Of a stretch of DNA of 64,000 nucleotides, positions 60,591 through 64,000 are shown piece by piece. The stretch's first letter is position 1. Each line of letters starts with the position of its first letter. The notes beneath the pieces were generated by a model. It saw only the letters and a program-made list of their open reading frames with translations, was not told where the DNA came from and made no database searches. Source of the DNA: Paraburkholderia humisilvae (GTDB taxonomy: Bacteria; Pseudomonadota; Gammaproteobacteria; Burkholderiales; Burkholderiaceae); the NCBI RefSeq assembly GCF_902859855.1, contig NZ_CADIKH010000041.1:1-64000 (forward strand), written 5' to 3'. The translations under genes were made by a program, and so were the position numbers.

Positions 60591-62698
60591 TGGCGGCCGG
60601 CGCGCAAGACAACCGGCAGACCGCATCGTCCGCGGACGCTGCGAGCGACGCGCATCGCGACGCGGGCGGCGGTGTGGGCCGTGCGGCCGAGGACCAGACG
60701 CATGGCACGCGCCCGAGCCGTTTGACCGTGGTCCTCACGCGGCCGGCCGGTCAGTCCGGCCAATTGGCCGCGCAGCTCGCGCAAGAGGGTGTGGCGACCG
60801 TCGATTTCCCGCTGATCGACATCGCGCCGGCCGCGGACGAAGGACCGCTGAACGCCGCGCTTGCCGCGCTCGAGCACTATGCGCTGGTGGTCTTCGTGTC
60901 GCCGAATGCGATCGACGCCGCGTTCGCGCGTTTCAATGCGATCTGGCCGCACGCGCTGCCGATCGGTGTCGTCGGTCCGGGCAGCGTCGCGACGCTCGCG
61001 CGGCACGGCGTCGCGGCGCCGGCGTACCGGGTGATCAGCCCATCGACGCATGTCGACGACGATAAAAATGGCAACGACGGCGCGCGCTTCGATTCCGAAG
61101 GGCTCTATGCGGCGCTCGAAGCCGCGCTCGGCGCCAACGCGTTCGACGGCAAGCGCGTGCTGATCGTGCGCGGCGACGGTGGCCGCGAATGGCTCGCGGA
61201 CCGGTTACGCGAAGCCGGCGCCGAAGTCGAGGCGGTGGCCGCCTACCGGCGCATCGTGCCGGAGCCGTCGGTGCGCGTCTGGGAGCGGATTCACGCACTG
61301 CTCGCGGGCGAGCCGCACGTCTGGCTCGTGACGAGCTCCGAAGGCGTGCGCAATCTGCACGAACTCGCGCGCGATCATCTGACCGCCGTCGAGCAGGCTC
61401 AATTGAGGCGCGCGCCGTTCGTCGCGCCCCATCCGCGCATCGCGGAAACCGCGCGGGCATTGGGTTTTGATAGCATTACGGTGTCCGGCGCGGGCGACCA
61501 ACGTATCGTCCGCGCCTTGCTGTCCGCCGTCACGCCTTCCGAAGTTCAACCGGTTCAGACCAACCCGGCTTACGCACGCATGACTGATTCGACCGCATCC
61601 ACGAACCCTTCCTCGCCGCCGGCGGCCGCCCGCTCGTTGCCGCCGAACCAGCCGTTTACGCCGTTTGAGGCGCAGCAGCCCCGCCGCCGCGGCGGGACCG
61701 GGCTGCTGTGGCTGGTGATCGTCGTCGTGCTGTGCGCGGCAGTGGCGGGCGGACTCGCGCTGAACCGCAAGCTGATCCGTCTCGATCAGGAGTTGACGAA
61801 GCGTCAGCAGATCAACGACGCGCAAACCGCCGAACTGCGCGTGAAGACCGAGCAGGCCCTTGCGACCGTGCGCGGCGTCGATACGCAGATGGCGCAGCTC
61901 GAAGGCAAGCTCGCCGACGCGCAGAACGCGCAACAGGCGCTGCAGCAGCAATATGCGGATCTCGCGCGCAACCGCGACGACTGGACCATGGCCGAAGTCG
62001 GGCAGATGCTGTCGAGCGCGAGCGAGCAGCTGCAACTGACCGGCAACACGCAACTCGCGCTGTTCGCGCTGCAAAGCGCCGATACGCGCCTTGCCGCGTC
62101 GGACAGTCCGCAGGCGCTCACGGTGCGCAAAGCGATCGGTGAGGACATCGACAAGCTGAAGGCCGCGCCGTCCACCGATCTGACCGGCCTCGCGATCAAG
62201 CTCGATAACGCGATCGAAATGGTCGACGCGCTGCCGCTCGCCGGCGAAGCGCCGATCGCTCACGCGACCCCTCACGCGACGGCCCCCGCCAACACGGACA
62301 AGGTCGCCGCCGCAACCGGCGAGCCGCACTGGAAGGTGTGGTGGCACGGCTTTGTGTCCGGCATCGGCGAACAACTGGTGAGCCTCGTGCAGGTGCGCCG
62401 CATCGACAATGCCGAGGCGATGATGGTCGCGCCGGACCAGGGCTACTTTCTGCGCGAGAACCTGAAGCTGCGGCTGTTGTCCGCGCGTCTCGCGCTGCTC
62501 TCGCGCAACGAGACGACGCTGCGTTCGGACCTGCACGCGGCCGACGCGACGCTCGCGCGTTACTTCGATGCATCGTCGAAGAATACACAGACCGTGCGGG
62601 AGCTCGTGAAGGAGGTCGACGACGCAGCCGGCGCCGTCCAGGTGCCGAACCTCGACACGAGCCTGCAGGCGGTTCATCAATACCGTAGCCGGAGTTGA
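60590..62698 (+). CDS. hemDX: Fused uroporphyrinogen-III synthase (HemD) / HemX-like protein
   Basis: The first ~320 residues are HemD, which closes hydroxymethylbilane to uroporphyrinogen III (LTVVLTRPAGQSGQLAAQLAQEG... and VWLVTSSEGVRNLHELA). After an internal Met (residue 331, nt 61580) comes a Pro/Ala-rich linker, a membrane helix (about residues 372-391, LLWLVIVVVLCAAVAGGLAL), a coiled coil (about 395-465) and a HemX domain. HemX has no settled enzyme role. The fusion is known in Burkholderia. It is followed by hemY 2 bases after the stop. Confidence 0.93.
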   Translation: MAAGAQDNRQTASSADAASDAHRDAGGGVGRAAEDQTHGTRPSRLTVVLTRPAGQSGQLAAQLAQEGVATVDFPLIDIAPAADEGPLNAALAALEHYALVVFVSPNAIDAAFARFNAIWPHALPIGVVGPGSVATLARHGVAAPAYRVISPSTHVDDDKNGNDGARFDSEGLYAALEAALGANAFDGKRVLIVRGDGGREWLADRLREAGAEVEAVAAYRRIVPEPSVRVWERIHALLAGEPHVWLVTSSEGVRNLHELARDHLTAVEQAQLRRAPFVAPHPRIAETARALGFDSITVSGAGDQRIVRALLSAVTPSEVQPVQTNPAYARMTDSTASTNPSSPPAAARSLPPNQPFTPFEAQQPRRRGGTGLLWLVIVVVLCAAVAGGLALNRKLIRLDQELTKRQQINDAQTAELRVKTEQALATVRGVDTQMAQLEGKLADAQNAQQALQQQYADLARNRDDWTMAEVGQMLSSASEQLQLTGNTQLALFALQSADTRLAASDSPQALTVRKAIGEDIDKLKAAPSTDLTGLAIKLDNAIEMVDALPLAGEAPIAHATPHATAPANTDKVAAATGEPHWKVWWHGFVSGIGEQLVSLVQVRRIDNAEAMMVAPDQGYFLRENLKLRLLSARLALLSRNETTLRSDLHAADATLARYFDASSKNTQTVRELVKEVDDAAGAVQVPNLDTSLQAVHQYRSRS

Positions 62699-62700
62699 CG

Positions 62701-63891
62701 ATGGCCCTTCGAGGACTCCTGTGGCTCGCCTTCCTGTTCGTGATCGCGGTGGTGTTCGCACTCGCGGGGCGCTTCGATACCGGGCAGGTGCTGCTCGTGT
62801 ATCCGCCGTATCGCGTCGATATTTCGTTGAATCTGTTTATCGTCGCGCTGGTCATCGTGTTTATCGTGATGTACGCGGTTATGCGCATCGTCCGCAATAT
62901 CTGGCGCATGCCGCAGCGCGTCGCGGCGTATCGTGCACGCACGCGGATCGCGAAGGCGCAAGCGGCGCTGCGCGACGCGATCGGCAATCTGTATGCGGGG
63001 CGTTTCTCGCGTGCGGAAAAAGCGGCTCGCGACTCGCTGGCGCATGACGCGAACAAGGGCGCGGCCGGGCTGATCGCGGCGAATGCCGCGCACCGGATGC
63101 ATGAGTACGCGCGCCGCGACGAGTGGCTCGCGAAGATCGAGGCGGATGACTGGCAGGACGCGCGCCTGATGGCGACCGCCGATATGCGCGCGGACGGCCG
63201 CGACGCGGACGGTGCGCTCGCCGCGCTGCTCGAGATGCAGTCGCAGGGCGGGCGGCGGATTCACGCGCAGCAGATCGCATTGCGCGCGCAGCAACAGCTG
63301 AAGAACTGGAGCGAAGTGCTGAAGCTCGTGAAGTCGCTGGAGAAGCGCGAAGCGATTCATCCGGCGGTCGCGGTGCGGCTGCGGCAGCTGGCTGCCGAGA
63401 ACCTGTTGCGCGACCGGCGCCACAACGCCGACGCGCTGCTCGAGCTGTGGAATTCGCTGTCGCCGACCGAGCGGCATTCGCCGCGTCTCGCGGATCTCGC
63501 CGCGGAACTGCTGATTGCGCTGAACCGGCCGCAGGATGCGCGCAAGATCGTCGAAGAAGCGCTCGCGCAGAATTGGGATGCGCGGCTGTTGCGCCGCTAT
63601 CCGGATACGGCGGGCGGCGATGCGCTGCCGCTTATTCAGAAGGCCGAAGGATGGCAGAAGGAACGGCCCGACGACGCTGATCTGTTGTTCGCGCTCGGCC
63701 GGTTATGCCTGCATCAGCAATTGTGGGGCAAGGCGCAGTCGTTCCTCGAAGCGGCGCTGAAGCTGGCCGACAACGAGACGTTGAAAATCCGTTCACATCG
63801 CGCGCTCGCGCGCTTGCATGAGCAACTGGGCGATTCGGCGAAGGCCAGCGAACATTATCGCGAGAGCGCGCTCGCGATGAATGTGGTTTGA
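62701..63891 (+). CDS. hemY: HemY, haem biosynthesis-associated TPR membrane protein
   Basis: The 396-residue protein has two N-terminal membrane helices (about residues 6-23 and 43-64) and a cytoplasmic or periplasmic TPR-rich part (YAGRFSRAEKAARDSLAHDANKGAAGLIAANAAHRM and DADLLFALGRLCLHQQLWGKAQSFLEAALKLADNETLK). It is the HemY of gammaproteobacterial hemCDXY operons, unrelated to protoporphyrinogen oxidase. ATG 62701 follows GGAG and lies 2 bases after the hemDX stop. Confidence 0.94.
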   Translation: MALRGLLWLAFLFVIAVVFALAGRFDTGQVLLVYPPYRVDISLNLFIVALVIVFIVMYAVMRIVRNIWRMPQRVAAYRARTRIAKAQAALRDAIGNLYAGRFSRAEKAARDSLAHDANKGAAGLIAANAAHRMHEYARRDEWLAKIEADDWQDARLMATADMRADGRDADGALAALLEMQSQGGRRIHAQQIALRAQQQLKNWSEVLKLVKSLEKREAIHPAVAVRLRQLAAENLLRDRRHNADALLELWNSLSPTERHSPRLADLAAELLIALNRPQDARKIVEEALAQNWDARLLRRYPDTAGGDALPLIQKAEGWQKERPDDADLLFALGRLCLHQQLWGKAQSFLEAALKLADNETLKIRSHRALARLHEQLGDSAKASEHYRESALAMNVV

Positions 63892-63950
63892 GCGATGCCG
63901 CGGGCGGCGCCGCCGCCCGATTCCCACGATTTTGTCGATCTTCCGGCGGT

Positions 63951-63998
63951 CTATTTGTTCACCAGACGCGCCGGCACGCTGACCGCCAGCAAGCCGCC
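63951..63998 (-). CDS. C-terminal end of an unidentified minus-strand gene (partial)
   Basis: The last 48 bases read on the minus strand give GGLLAVSVPARLVNK and a TAG stop at 63951-63953. The remainder lies beyond the window. The sequence is too short to name; only the stop and tail are visible, and codon use fits the neighbours. Confidence 0.4.
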   Translation of the reverse strand, partial: GGLLAVSVPARLVNK

Positions 63999-64000
63999 AA

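Overview
The window is GC-rich, densely coding bacterial chromosome. Gene content and order point to Burkholderia sensu lato (Burkholderiaceae, Betaproteobacteria; Paraburkholderia, Caballeronia or Trinickia-like). The markers are a hemC / fused hemD-hemX / hemY block next to ppc, cysH-cysD-cysN-cobA, lptF-lptG opposite pepA-holC, a DUF3460-scpA-panC-panD row, zapA with a 6S RNA gene, and small families such as DUF2486 and DUF3460. I saw no insertion sequence, prophage, integrase, CRISPR array, rRNA or tRNA. About 55 protein genes are supported, most of them ordinary housekeeping genes.

Layout. 1-4.6 kb: assimilatory sulfate reduction (DUF934, cysH, cysD, cysN) and uroporphyrinogen-III methyltransferase, which feeds siroheme and B12. 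4.6-7.7 kb: an NTF2-like/flavin monooxygenase fusion and a class I/II aminotransferase, apparently accessory, set between cobA and the cobalt/iron chelatase cbiX. 7.7-12.5 kb: cbiX and lptG-lptF (LPS export) on the minus strand, then pepA-holC. 12.6-20.2 kb: DUF2486 protein, cytochrome c, ilvD with a divergent LysR regulator, lgt, SIMPL protein, EVE protein, 6S RNA, zapA and a ZapB-like coiled coil. 20.2-21.1 kb: a gene-poor stretch with two adjacent palindromes and a 12-bp tandem repeat. 21.1-30.8 kb: B12 uptake and late assembly (btuC, btuD, cobT, cobS, cobC on plus; btuF, cobD, cbiB, cobU on minus; cobQ on plus). No outer-membrane receptor gene (btuB) and no corrin-ring genes other than cobA and cbiX are present.

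31-35.4 kb: DoxX, PaaI thioesterase, orphan ParA ATPase, panD, panC, scpA, DUF3460. 35.6-44.1 kb: tamA-tamB (outer-membrane assembly) and metG. 44.6-49.4 kb: a possible 2OG-Fe(II) oxygenase, an OmpA-type lipoprotein, the Mrp/ApbC Fe-S carrier, a SodC-like lipoprotein lacking most metal ligands, and dcd. 49.4-55.9 kb: an Orn/Lys/Arg decarboxylase directly behind a terminator-like hairpin, an LprI-like protein, argH, and a divergent MmyB-type regulator/methyltransferase pair with a good promoter between them. 56-63.9 kb: ppc with a long Ala/Lys-rich N-terminal extension, divergent from hemC-hemDX-hemY. The window ends inside a minus-strand gene.

The genes connect through tetrapyrroles: hemC and hemD make uroporphyrinogen III, cobA methylates it, cbiX inserts metal, and the cob/btu cluster imports and finishes cobamides. 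No clearly new system stands out. The items most worth a second look are the degenerate SodC, the hairpin fused to the decarboxylase ribosome-binding site, the MmyB/methyltransferase operator-promoter, the palindromes before zapB-zapA-6S RNA, and the accessory monooxygenase/aminotransferase pair.
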